From Carnimonas nigrificans ATCC BAA-78 (GTDB lineage Bacteria; Pseudomonadota; Gammaproteobacteria; Pseudomonadales; Halomonadaceae), in NCBI RefSeq assembly GCF_000526695.1, contig NZ_JAGO01000011.1, positions 310,001-374,000 on the forward strand: a stretch of 64,000 nucleotides of DNA, written 5' to 3'. The first letter of the stretch is position 1; the number at the start of each line of letters is the position of its first letter. This document shows positions 10,470 to 18,002 of the stretch, in pieces. The notes beneath the pieces are model-generated. The model was not told the DNA's origin. It did no database searches and saw nothing but the letters and a program-made list of their open reading frames with translations. A program made the translations under genes and the position numbers.

Positions 10470-10820
10470 GGGGTTCTCCTCATCATGTGTTGTAACGCTA
10501 TAGAGCAATTTACGTACCAGCTTTGAATAACGCGGCCCAATAAGGGGCGCAGGGGTGAAAAGCACTTAATTTTGCACCTTTGTAGTGCGAAAGCGTCGGA
10601 TAATGCGCTTTTTTGAGTCAAAAGTTTCCGATCAAATATTATTGAAACATTGGTTTCATGATGAAGGATGAAACCGGCATTCCGAAGGATAATTATTTTT
10701 CACTTTCTATCTCATTGAAAATAAATGAGTAATTCAGCGTATCACGGCGATTTTTACGTTCCTTGTCACTCTGGCCTGCTTTGTGCACTGGACAGGTAAC
10801 GCTTGGTCACAACGGTCTGA
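10470..10820. promoter_or_regulatory. Divergent control region hpxO / urate permease
   Basis: About 350 bp, AT-rich from 10610 to 10760. It holds an inverted repeat TGAAAC-N4-GTTTCA at 10643-10658 and a further GAAACC at 10670-10675, which are candidate regulator sites. No regulator gene of the urate genes lies in the window. I cannot assign promoters firmly. Confidence 0.5.
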
Positions 10821-12218
10821 ATGATTATGTCTGATAACAACGGCTTGCTTTATGGTCTGGATCAGCGCCTTCCGCCGCTACCCGCTTTCTTGAGTGCCTT
10901 GCAGCACGTCTTGGCTGGAGTGGTGGGGGTGATTACGCCACCGCTGATTATTGGCAGTGCACTGGGGCTGGGTGAATGGCTGCCCTACCTGATCAGCATG
11001 TCGCTGCTCGCCTCCGGCATCGGCACTTTCTTGCAGTCCAACCGCGTACGCGGCATCGGTGCCGGGATGATCTGCATGCAGGGGCCAAGTTTCGCCTTTG
11101 TGGGCGTCTCCATTGCCGGCGGCCTGTGGATCAAGGAGCAGGGCGGCACTCCGCAGGACATCATGGCAATGCTTTTTGGTGTTAACGCCGTGGCGGCGCT
11201 GGTACCGATGGTGGTCAGCCGCTTCATTGAACCGCTCAAGAGGATATTTACCCCCGTCGTGACCGGCAGCGTAATTGCCCTGATCGGCATCAGTCTGATC
11301 AAGGTCAGCATGGTGAACTGGTGTGGCGGCACGAATGCACAGGATTTTGCAGGACTTGGCAACATTGCCCTGGGCGCAGGCACATTGGCGGTAATTGTGC
11401 TGCTAAGCTGCGCGAAAAATAGCTGGCTACGGCTCTCTTCGGTCGTGATCGGCATGGGCGCTGGCTGTCTGGTGGCGTTGCTCAGTGGCAAGTTTCACTT
11501 TGAAGGCGTGGGCGATAGCTGGTTTCGTTTGCCTGAACTGTTTCCCTTCGGCGTGCAGTTCAATGGGGCGATTTTCCTGCCTATCGCGCTGATTTCGCTG
11601 GTATGTGTGCTGGAGGCGGTGGGTGATCTGACGGCCAATTGCATGATCTCGGGGCATTCGATCAGTAACGCGGAATTTCGCTCACGGCTCAAGGGCGGCA
11701 TTATGGCCGACGGCATAAGCTGCCTGATCTCCGCCATGCTGTGCGCCTTCCCGAATACTACCTTCGCGCAAAACAACGGCGTTATTCAGATGACCGGCGT
11801 CGCGAGCCGTTATGTCGGGCGCTATATTGGCGTCATCCTGGTACTTCTGGGGCTATTTCCGCCATTTGGCGAGCTGTTGCGTCAGATTCCGCCACCGGTG
11901 CTGGGCGGCGCAACCATGGTGATGTTTGGCTGTGTGGCAGTGGCTGGCATCCGTATTATCATGCAGGCGCCGCTTGATCGCCGTGACGTGCTGATCGTGG
12001 CGCTGACCTTTGGCGTTGGCCTCGTTATCCATTCAGTTCCCGAGTTTTTGGATAATTTCCCGACATTTATCAGCAACCTGCTAGGGTCAGCGGCAGCCAG
12101 CGGTGGGCTGGTGGCAATTGTCCTGAGTCTGGTTATTCCGCAACAGAAAAAGGCTGTGGCGCCGGAAGAAGTGGTGCCTGAAGAAAGGAGCAGTGATGAT
12201 CGCGCTCGATCACTTTAA
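10821..12218 (+). CDS. uacT: NCS2-family nucleobase permease, probable urate:H+ symporter
   Basis: 465 residues, about 14 membrane segments. It belongs to the nucleobase-ascorbate/NCS2 family. The conserved helix-10 motif NTTFAQNNGVIQMTGVASR is nearly identical to E. coli YgfU (UacT), the urate permease; xanthine permeases of the family differ slightly here. The helix-8 region EAVGDLTAN is present too. Its position upstream of uraD and uraH, and facing hpxO, supports urate as substrate (inference). Start is at 10821 or six bases later at the second ATG; neither has a strong ribosome site, and a stop codon directly precedes 10821. The C-terminal 30 residues are charged and cytoplasmic. Confidence 0.88.
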   Translation: MIMSDNNGLLYGLDQRLPPLPAFLSALQHVLAGVVGVITPPLIIGSALGLGEWLPYLISMSLLASGIGTFLQSNRVRGIGAGMICMQGPSFAFVGVSIAGGLWIKEQGGTPQDIMAMLFGVNAVAALVPMVVSRFIEPLKRIFTPVVTGSVIALIGISLIKVSMVNWCGGTNAQDFAGLGNIALGAGTLAVIVLLSCAKNSWLRLSSVVIGMGAGCLVALLSGKFHFEGVGDSWFRLPELFPFGVQFNGAIFLPIALISLVCVLEAVGDLTANCMISGHSISNAEFRSRLKGGIMADGISCLISAMLCAFPNTTFAQNNGVIQMTGVASRYVGRYIGVILVLLGLFPPFGELLRQIPPPVLGGATMVMFGCVAVAGIRIIMQAPLDRRDVLIVALTFGVGLVIHSVPEFLDNFPTFISNLLGSAAASGGLVAIVLSLVIPQQKKAVAPEEVVPEERSSDDRARSL

Positions 12219-12696
12219 TCATCTGCCGCGCAGCGATGCGCAGCAGCTTGTCGAACCCTGCGTCGCCATTCCTGCATGGGCAGAGGCTGTGGTGGATCAG
12301 CGGCCCTACGCGGATCACGCGGCGCTGATGGCTTTTGCTAGTCAGCGTGCGCAGGAGTGGGGGGAGGCCGAGCTTCATCAGGCACTCAGCGCTCACCCGC
12401 GCATCGGGGAGCGGCCCACGGGCGAGCAGGCGCATGCGGCGCTGTCGCGGCAGGAACAGGCGGCGGTGAATCAGCAGGATGCGTCACTCGCCGAGCGCCT
12501 TCGTGAAGGCAATGCCCGCTATGAAGCGCAGTTTGGCCGAGTGTTTCTGATTCGTGCCAAAGGTCGTAGTGGGGAGGAAATTCTGGAAGCACTCACGCAA
12601 CGACTCACCCACAGTGAAGAGGAAGAGGTGAAGGAATCTTTGGCACAACTGCGTGAAATTACTTTATTGAGGCTGGCAGGAGCGATTGGCGAATGA
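12196..12696 (+). CDS. uraD: 2-oxo-4-hydroxy-4-carboxy-5-ureidoimidazoline (OHCU) decarboxylase UraD
   Basis: 166 residues, all-helical family. It decarboxylates OHCU to S-allantoin, the last step of urate breakdown to allantoin. The catalytic His is H67 in AHPRIGERP, and the C-terminal signature YEAQFGRVFLIRAKGRS is complete. The start overlaps the 3' end of the permease gene; ATG 12196 is preceded by AAAGGAG at a good distance, while a GTG three bases earlier is too close. The stop overlaps the uraH start by four bases (ATGA). Confidence 0.95.
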   Translation: MIALDHFNHLPRSDAQQLVEPCVAIPAWAEAVVDQRPYADHAALMAFASQRAQEWGEAELHQALSAHPRIGERPTGEQAHAALSRQEQAAVNQQDASLAERLREGNARYEAQFGRVFLIRAKGRSGEEILEALTQRLTHSEEEEVKESLAQLREITLLRLAGAIGE

Positions 12697-13019
12697 GCAC
12701 ACTAAGTACCCATATTCTGGATGTTTCCACCGGCAAACCGGCGCAAGGGGTGGCTGTTACGCTGCTGCATGAAGGTGAGGTGGTTGCCACCAGCACAACT
12801 GACGCCCAGGGGCGAATCTCCGCACAGGTGTTCGGGGAGTGTGAAGCGGGGCGCTATCAACTGGTGGCAGAAATTGGCGACTGGTTTACCCGTCATGAGC
12901 GCGACACCTTGTATGTGCAGGCGCAGATAGATGCGGTGCTGTCGTCCGCGGCGGATGAGCACTATCACCTGCCGTTTTTGATCGCCCCGGGGGGCTGGTC
13001 AACCTACCGCGGCAGCTAA
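12693..13019 (+). CDS. uraH: 5-hydroxyisourate hydrolase UraH (transthyretin-like)
   Basis: 108 residues, the normal size. It hydrolyses 5-hydroxyisourate made by HpxO to OHCU. Family hallmarks are present: H7 in THILD, the HYHLP motif (H90, H92) and the C-terminal YRGS tetrapeptide, which is the signature separating these enzymes from true transthyretins. There is no signal peptide, so it is cytoplasmic. It is third in the permease-uraD-uraH operon, sharing an ATGA overlap with uraD. Confidence 0.96.
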   Translation: MSTLSTHILDVSTGKPAQGVAVTLLHEGEVVATSTTDAQGRISAQVFGECEAGRYQLVAEIGDWFTRHERDTLYVQAQIDAVLSSAADEHYHLPFLIAPGGWSTYRGS

Positions 13020-13040
13020 GCGGGAAATGGCGCTTGATCC

Positions 13041-13085
13041 GCGCTCCTCTAACGGTGTTGCGTGCCGTTGTTTGTGAGGGGCGCT
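13041..13085 (+). terminator. Nested hairpin after uraH
   Basis: The outer stem GCGCTCCTC (13041-13049) pairs with GAGGGGCGC with one G-T pair. An inner stem AACGG (13051-13055) pairs with CCGTT (13065-13069). It lies 20 bp after the uraH stop, in the space shared with the convergent hpxZ. There is no long T run. Confidence 0.35.
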
Positions 13086-13189
13086 CCTCGGATTTCATTC
13101 GGCGCGGTCTTGATTCACGTCCCTTGCTGAAATAGGCACGAAGGAGCGGGCGGTTACCTGTTCTCAGCCATAGCCCGCTCTGCCTGCTC

Positions 13190-13582
13190 TCACCCCTGAT
13201 TCATCTGACTAACGTGGGCGGCGACGATTCGCCAGCCGCAGGGAAAACGCACCCACGTTTGCTGCTGGCGGCCAATGCGTTCGCTTCCTTCCCGGGTAAA
13301 TTCGGTACTGCATACGGCCATATCATCGCCAAATGTGACGATATGAGGATGGCGTAATTCACGGGCCAGCCCCTTTGTTGGTCGTGCATTGCGAAAGGCG
13401 CGAATCGCCTCGATACCGTAAAGGTTTTCTCCGGCACCCAGCCGCACCGTGTGCTCATCCTCCCAGAACAGCTCGTCCAGCACTGCAATATCGTTGCTGA
13501 CCAGCGCCTCTTCATAACGATAAAAAGCCGCGGTTACTTCGGCCAGCACCTGCGGCTGGTTAATGGTTATCTGACTGCTCAC
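13190..13582 (-). CDS. hpxZ: HpxZ-like protein (AtzH/DUF3225, SnoaL-like fold)
   Basis: 130 residues, a small NTF2/SnoaL-like protein. The FYRYEEALVSNDIAVLDELFW start and the GAGENLYGIEAIRAFRNAR and TWVRFPCGWRIVAAHVS blocks match HpxZ of Klebsiella and AtzH-like proteins. Hpx cluster members of this type go with oxalurate/oxamate breakdown, and AtzH has been described as an amidohydrolase-like helper; its exact role here is not known. I chose a GTG start at 13582 because GGAGA precedes it by about six bases and the family alignment begins there; the frame stays open upstream with no similarity. It follows hpxW on the same strand, 148 bp away. Confidence 0.85.
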   Translation of the reverse strand: MSSQITINQPQVLAEVTAAFYRYEEALVSNDIAVLDELFWEDEHTVRLGAGENLYGIEAIRAFRNARPTKGLARELRHPHIVTFGDDMAVCSTEFTREGSERIGRQQQTWVRFPCGWRIVAAHVSQMNQG

Positions 13583-13730
13583 TGCTTCTCTCCATGCTCT
13601 TTTGATGAAAGGAATACACGCCTGAGCGGGCACCTTGCGGGAAGCTGGTTCGACTGCCGGGCTATTGAGCGCCTGACGTGAGTCAGCCAAGCGCGATGTG
13701 ACAGCCGAACCTTGATGATGAAACGCGCTG

Positions 13731-15314
13731 CTAGAAACCCGCTGCCGAGCCGTTGCTGCGCGGATCGAACGCGCCTTCCAGCAGACCGTTGGGGTGGCGA
13801 ACCACCGCCCCCGCGTGGCCCACTGCCTCACTGAACTCCGGCAGTAGCTCAACGCTATGCCCCAAACCCTGCAAGCGGGCGATGGTGTCGGGTGCCAGGC
13901 GGCTCTCTATCTTCAGCGAATCCGAGGTTTGTCCCCAGGTACGCCCCAACAGCCAGCGCGGTTGCGCAATGCTTTGTTGAAGCGGCACCCCTTGCAGAGC
14001 GTAGCGGGTGAAGAGGGCGGCCTGGGTTTGTGGCTGCCCATCGCCACCCATGGAGCCATACACCATCACGCGGCCATCATGAAGGCGCGCGGCGGCGGGG
14101 TTGAGGGTGTGGAAGGGCTGTTTGCCCGGCGCCAGTGCAAGCAGATGGGTGGGGTCGAGGCTGAAGGAAGCGCCGCGGTTCTGCCACACAATGCCTGTGT
14201 CGGGGAGCACCACACCGCTACCAAATTCATGGTAGATGCTTTGAATGAAGGAAACCGCCAGACCGCTGTTGTCGATGGCCCCCATCCACACGGTATCGCC
14301 GGGGCCTTTGCCTGCGCCCCATGGAGCGGCGTGCTGCTCATCGACCTGCTGGGCAAGCTGATCCAGCGACGAGTCAGCCAGCAGGCGCTGAATATCAACA
14401 TCAAGATGTAGCGGGTCGGTGATATGGGCGTCGCGCAGGCCAAAGGCCAGTTTGGTGGCTTCGACAATGCGGTGAATCGTCTGGGCATCATCGGCATTCT
14501 GTAGGCCCAAACGGTCGGTGATACCGAGAATCGCCAGCGAGACCAGCCCCTGCGTCGGGGGAGCGAGGTTCCACAGCTCGCCATGTGAATGTTGCAGCGC
14601 CAACGGAGAGCGTCGCTGTGCTTCATGACGGTGCAAGTCATCCAGGGTGATCGGCAGGCCATGCTGCGCCATTCCCTGCGCGATCCGCTCCGCCAGCGGG
14701 CCACGATAGAAGCTGTCGAGTCCTTCTTCGACCAGCTGTTTGAGCGTTGCCGCCAGCTCGGGCTGCACGAAGCGGCTGCCGATCTCAGGGGGCTGCCCAT
14801 CGGTCAAAAAGGTCTCGGCAAAGCCCGGAATATCGTGAAGTTCAGCCAGCTTGTCAGCGGTAGCGTGTGCTTGCGATGCTGTAACCGGCGCGCCGTCGGC
14901 GGCATAGCCAATGGCATCTTCCAGCAAACGGGCCAGCGGCAGCGCTTTACCGGTGATCTCCTGCGAGACGTTGAGTGCCTCGTTCCAGCCGCTGACAGTG
15001 CCCGCGACGGTGAGCGCGGCCCGAGGCCCACGGTGGGGAATGTGGGTGAGATCCGCATAGGCTTCCAGTGACGCCAGACTGCCCGCAGCACCGCTGGCAT
15101 CAATGGTGATCGGATCGCCTTCGGGGGGCACGATCAGCCAGAAGCCGTCACCGCCGATTCCGTTCATGTGGGGATAGACCACGGCGATGGTTGACGCCGC
15201 CGCCACCATCGCCTCTATGGCACTTCCCCCTTCCCGCAGCACGGCAACCGCACTTTGGCTTGCCAAGTGATGGGGAGTGACCACCATTCCGTGCGTGGAC
15301 ACGTTACTCTGCAT
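13731..15314 (-). CDS. hpxW: Gamma-glutamyltranspeptidase-family amidohydrolase, HpxW-like (oxamate amidohydrolase)
   Basis: 527 residues, an Ntn-hydrolase of the GGT superfamily. The proenzyme is expected to self-cleave before T341 in GPGDTVWMGAI, giving the catalytic N-terminal Thr; GGDG at 53-56 and GSMGGDGQPQ near the C-terminus are the other hallmarks. There is no signal peptide, unlike true periplasmic GGT. Similarity is to Klebsiella HpxW, which hydrolyses oxamate to oxalate and ammonia. The neighbouring hpxZ supports this assignment. The start ATG at 15314 gives MQSNVSTHGMVVTPHHLAS, the usual N-terminus. Confidence 0.88.
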   Translation of the reverse strand: MQSNVSTHGMVVTPHHLASQSAVAVLREGGSAIEAMVAAASTIAVVYPHMNGIGGDGFWLIVPPEGDPITIDASGAAGSLASLEAYADLTHIPHRGPRAALTVAGTVSGWNEALNVSQEITGKALPLARLLEDAIGYAADGAPVTASQAHATADKLAELHDIPGFAETFLTDGQPPEIGSRFVQPELAATLKQLVEEGLDSFYRGPLAERIAQGMAQHGLPITLDDLHRHEAQRRSPLALQHSHGELWNLAPPTQGLVSLAILGITDRLGLQNADDAQTIHRIVEATKLAFGLRDAHITDPLHLDVDIQRLLADSSLDQLAQQVDEQHAAPWGAGKGPGDTVWMGAIDNSGLAVSFIQSIYHEFGSGVVLPDTGIVWQNRGASFSLDPTHLLALAPGKQPFHTLNPAAARLHDGRVMVYGSMGGDGQPQTQAALFTRYALQGVPLQQSIAQPRWLLGRTWGQTSDSLKIESRLAPDTIARLQGLGHSVELLPEFSEAVGHAGAVVRHPNGLLEGAFDPRSNGSAAGF

Positions 15315-15921
15315 ATGGGCTATCCTTCTGATTTTATGATGATTCTAGCTTGCAAAAACTGTTCCACATCAAACACAAGCACCTTCCCTTAAGCGTGTAG
15401 CCTTTGGAAGGTGCCCCTTCTGCACGACTGGTGATGCGTGCCATAACGATTATTTTAGCGCCACTTCCTCCCAGCAAACCTGCCTGAAAACCTTTCCAGC
15501 GCTTCACCAATGCCAGCAGTGTAGCGACTCCGCTGCGAAGGAATACAGCGCGGCGAGCCATGTTCAAGACTGGTGGCGCGATTCCTGCAAAGGGGAGGGC
15601 GTGCGGACCATATCGAGCACCTTGTCTCGCGGCAGCGGGCCAGGCGACGGAGTTTCAGTGGGAGATGATACGGGTGCCGAAAGGAATAAAAACATGCGCT
15701 ATTGGCAGCATGTAGCGAGCGGCACGGATAAGCGGGGCGCTGTGACTGAAGCCGATGAGCGTGTGAATGAGTAGCGCCTGATGACTCATCTGCGATTGCG
15801 CTGTGCTGTTTAATCTGTCATTAATTTATTTAGCACGGCTATTTATAACCAATAATAATAAAAAATTCCGTGCTATCCCTACTGCGTTCTAAAAATAACA
15901 GCGAAAAGCACAGAGGTGACC
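15315..15921. other. Gene-free stretch of about 600 bp before the APC permease
   Basis: I see no convincing gene or RNA. Short frames on both strands lack ribosome sites and family resemblance. The last 100 bp (15800-15900) are very AT-rich and form the permease promoter region, with the inverted repeat listed separately. Confidence 0.45.
15831..15875 (+). promoter_or_regulatory. Inverted repeat upstream of the APC permease
   Basis: TAGCACGG (15831-15838) is repeated inverted as CCGTGCTA (15868-15875) around a 29-bp spacer made almost only of A and T. The second half ends about 45 bp before the start codon. The arrangement suggests a regulator binding two half sites around a promoter. Confidence 0.5.
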
Positions 15922-17472
15922 ATGAAAACGTCTGGTGATTTAAAGAAAAGGCTGGGGCTGCTTGACCTAACGCTTCTGGGCGTTGGCTCAATGATAGGCT
16001 CTGGCTGGTTGTTTGCGGGCGCTAAAAGCGCGGCACTGGCAGGCTCCGATGCGGGCTGGGCCTGGCTGTTGGGAGCAGTGATCATTTTGCTGATCGCGCT
16101 GACCTTTGCCGAGCTTGCTGCCGCCTTGCCCCGTGCGGGCGGCTTTCTCCGCTATCCCAACTTCACTCACGGGAACGTGGTGGGGTTTGTAATCGGAATA
16201 AGCTCTCTGCTTGCCTATACCAGCACTGCCGGTGTTGAAGTCGAAGCGGTGCGTGAATACGCCGTTACCTGGTGGCCTGCACTTCAGGCCGCATCCGGAG
16301 GACCGTCAGCGCTGGGCTTTGCGTTTCAGATCGCCTTGCTGGTGCTGTTCTTCCTGATTAACTACTGGAGCGTGAAGGCGTTTGGGCGGGTCAATACGGT
16401 GGTAACGTTCTTCAAGTTCATCGTGCCGATGATGGTGATCGTGACGCTGTTTGGTTACTTCACGGCGGATAACCTTGCCGTAGCGCCTCCGCCCCCGGGT
16501 GGCCTGCATGGCATATTTTCATCGCTGACCGGTGCTGGAATTGCATTTTCCTACCTCGGCTTTCGTCAGGCGGTCGATTTCGCCAGTGAAGCCAGAAATC
16601 CGCAGCGGGATATTCCACTGGCGATCATGATCGCGCTGGGCATCAGCTTCGTGGTCTATTTGCTGCTGCAGTATGCGTATCTGGGTGCCGTGCCGAACTC
16701 TGTACTCAGCGAGAGAGGCTGGGATGGTGTGGCGTCGCTGTACAGTTCGCCCTATGCCGATATCGCCATTCATCTGGGGCTTGGCTGGCTGACCTCGCTG
16801 GTGCTGGTCGATGCGGTGATCTCGCCTGCCGGTACCGGCAATATCTATATCGCAGGCGCTAGCCGCGTGCTGTTTGCATGGGCCAAAAACGGTCATCTGT
16901 TCAAGATATTCTCTCAGGTTGACCCAAAATCAGGCGTACCGCGTGGCGCGCTTTGGCTATCGCTGATTATCTCGATCGCCTGGACCTTGCCTTCCGATTT
17001 TCAGGTGTGGGGTGGGCTGATTTCCGCCTGTACCTCGGCGATGGTATTCACCTATATGCCCGGCTCGACCAGTCTGGCCGCCTTCCGTGCCCGTATGCCG
17101 GAGATGCAGCGACCGTTTAGTGTGCCGTTTCACCACGTCGTATCGCCGTTGACCATGATTGCCTGTACCTATCTGCTGTACTGGAGCGGATGGAACGTAG
17201 TGTCGGTGCTGGTCCCGATTCTGGTCGCAGCATGGGTGATCTATGCCCTGTTTGGGGCTAAAAAGGCAGAAAGCGCTCGGGATATTCACTCAGCGTGGTG
17301 GCTGCTGTTCTACTACGTAGCGCTGCTGCTGGTGTCGTGCTTCGGCTCCTTCGACGGCAGCGGAGAGCTTGCCGGAACGGCGGAAAATATCCTCGTTGTG
17401 GTGATTGCGCTGATTACCTACTACTGGGGAAGTGCTTCTGCCTTGAAGGTGCCGCGTATTAATCATGATTGA
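15922..17472 (+). CDS. APC-superfamily amino acid permease (aspartate/glutamate-type, YveA-like)
   Basis: 516 residues, 12-14 membrane helices. The first helix has GVGSMIGSGWLFA, the substrate-binding G-S/A-G loop of amino acid/polyamine/organocation transporters, and a FSYLGFRQAVDFASEARNPQRDIP block follows. Its length and the poorly charged C-terminus resemble Bacillus YveA, an aspartate:proton symporter; the substrate is inferred only by that resemblance. I chose ATG 15922 with the AGAGGTGA ribosome site just before it rather than the GTG at 15916 inside that site. It stands alone, with no catabolic partner on the same strand. Confidence 0.75.
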   Translation: MKTSGDLKKRLGLLDLTLLGVGSMIGSGWLFAGAKSAALAGSDAGWAWLLGAVIILLIALTFAELAAALPRAGGFLRYPNFTHGNVVGFVIGISSLLAYTSTAGVEVEAVREYAVTWWPALQAASGGPSALGFAFQIALLVLFFLINYWSVKAFGRVNTVVTFFKFIVPMMVIVTLFGYFTADNLAVAPPPPGGLHGIFSSLTGAGIAFSYLGFRQAVDFASEARNPQRDIPLAIMIALGISFVVYLLLQYAYLGAVPNSVLSERGWDGVASLYSSPYADIAIHLGLGWLTSLVLVDAVISPAGTGNIYIAGASRVLFAWAKNGHLFKIFSQVDPKSGVPRGALWLSLIISIAWTLPSDFQVWGGLISACTSAMVFTYMPGSTSLAAFRARMPEMQRPFSVPFHHVVSPLTMIACTYLLYWSGWNVVSVLVPILVAAWVIYALFGAKKAESARDIHSAWWLLFYYVALLLVSCFGSFDGSGELAGTAENILVVVIALITYYWGSASALKVPRINHD

Positions 17473-17605
17473 TGGGGTGGGGGCTGGTTCCCCCATTCTG
17501 GAGCCTGCGCAGGAAGGTGCTGATGACGTCCTTGTCGGTGACTTATTCTGGAACCTGCGCAGGGCTTCACTGTTAGTATCTTTTCCCACGTTATTGATTG
17601 ATTTC

Positions 17606-17630
17606 GAAGGGGGCCTCGCAGGCCCCCTTC
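17606..17630. terminator. Strong hairpin downstream of the APC permease
   Basis: GAAGGGGGCC (17606-17615) pairs perfectly with GGCCCCCTTC (17621-17630) around a TCGCA loop. It is 130 bp after the permease stop. Neither side has a T run, so intrinsic termination is uncertain. Confidence 0.45.
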
Positions 17631-17788
17631 ACCCCCGCAGCCGTCAGGCGCGTCAGGCCATCCACTTGCAAAACCACTCTGCAAGCGGATGATTCCGCGC
17701 CTTCCTTATTACGACGTTGGCCAGTGTTGATGCTTTATCCATGGAAACCGTGATAACCATGAAGGGATGACAGCCCATTGAATGTGTG

Positions 17789-17811
17789 CGCTGTGCTGCT
17801 TTTGCACAGCG
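17789..17811. terminator. Hairpin in the APC permease-ycaO gap
   Basis: CGCTGTGC (17789-17796) pairs with GCACAGCG (17804-17811) around TGCTTTT. It could end the ycaO transcript coming from the right, but it is 190 bp past that stop and has no T run. Confidence 0.25.
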
Positions 17812-18002
17812 TCATCACATTCGGGGCGTATCTACCAGCGGGAGAGCGCGAGAGGGACAAGGTTCCTCTCGCATTTAAAGAAAAGATCAGGTTTGCAAAG
17901 ACGCGAACAGTGAAAAACTGCGTAGGCTCTCAAATGAGTCAGCAAAAAAGCCGCCAACAATGAAGCCCTGCACAGGCTCCCGAAATATTCCCCCTAAATA
18001 CG

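Larger units (their letters stand above)
17473..18002. repeat. Gene-free region with four copies of a GGARCCTGYGCAGGGC repeat
   Basis: Between the APC permease and the end of ycaO there is no convincing gene. Copies of one short motif occur at 17500-17513 and 17550-17565 on the plus strand, and at 17965-17980 and (degenerate) 17918-17929 on the minus strand. The first two are part of longer 19-bp near-identical direct repeats starting ATTCTGGA. Hairpins occur at 17606-17630 and 17789-17811. Confidence 0.6.

Noticed and set aside
15334-15567. A 77-codon minus-strand frame before hpxW
   Set aside because: Lacks a ribosome site and shows no family features; the hydrophobic stretch is too irregular for a membrane protein.
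17473-18002. A RiPP precursor peptide next to the YcaO gene
   Set aside because: The only frame of note (17778-17963) has no leader/core pattern of Cys, Ser or Thr and no ribosome site, and ycaO is read in the opposite direction.
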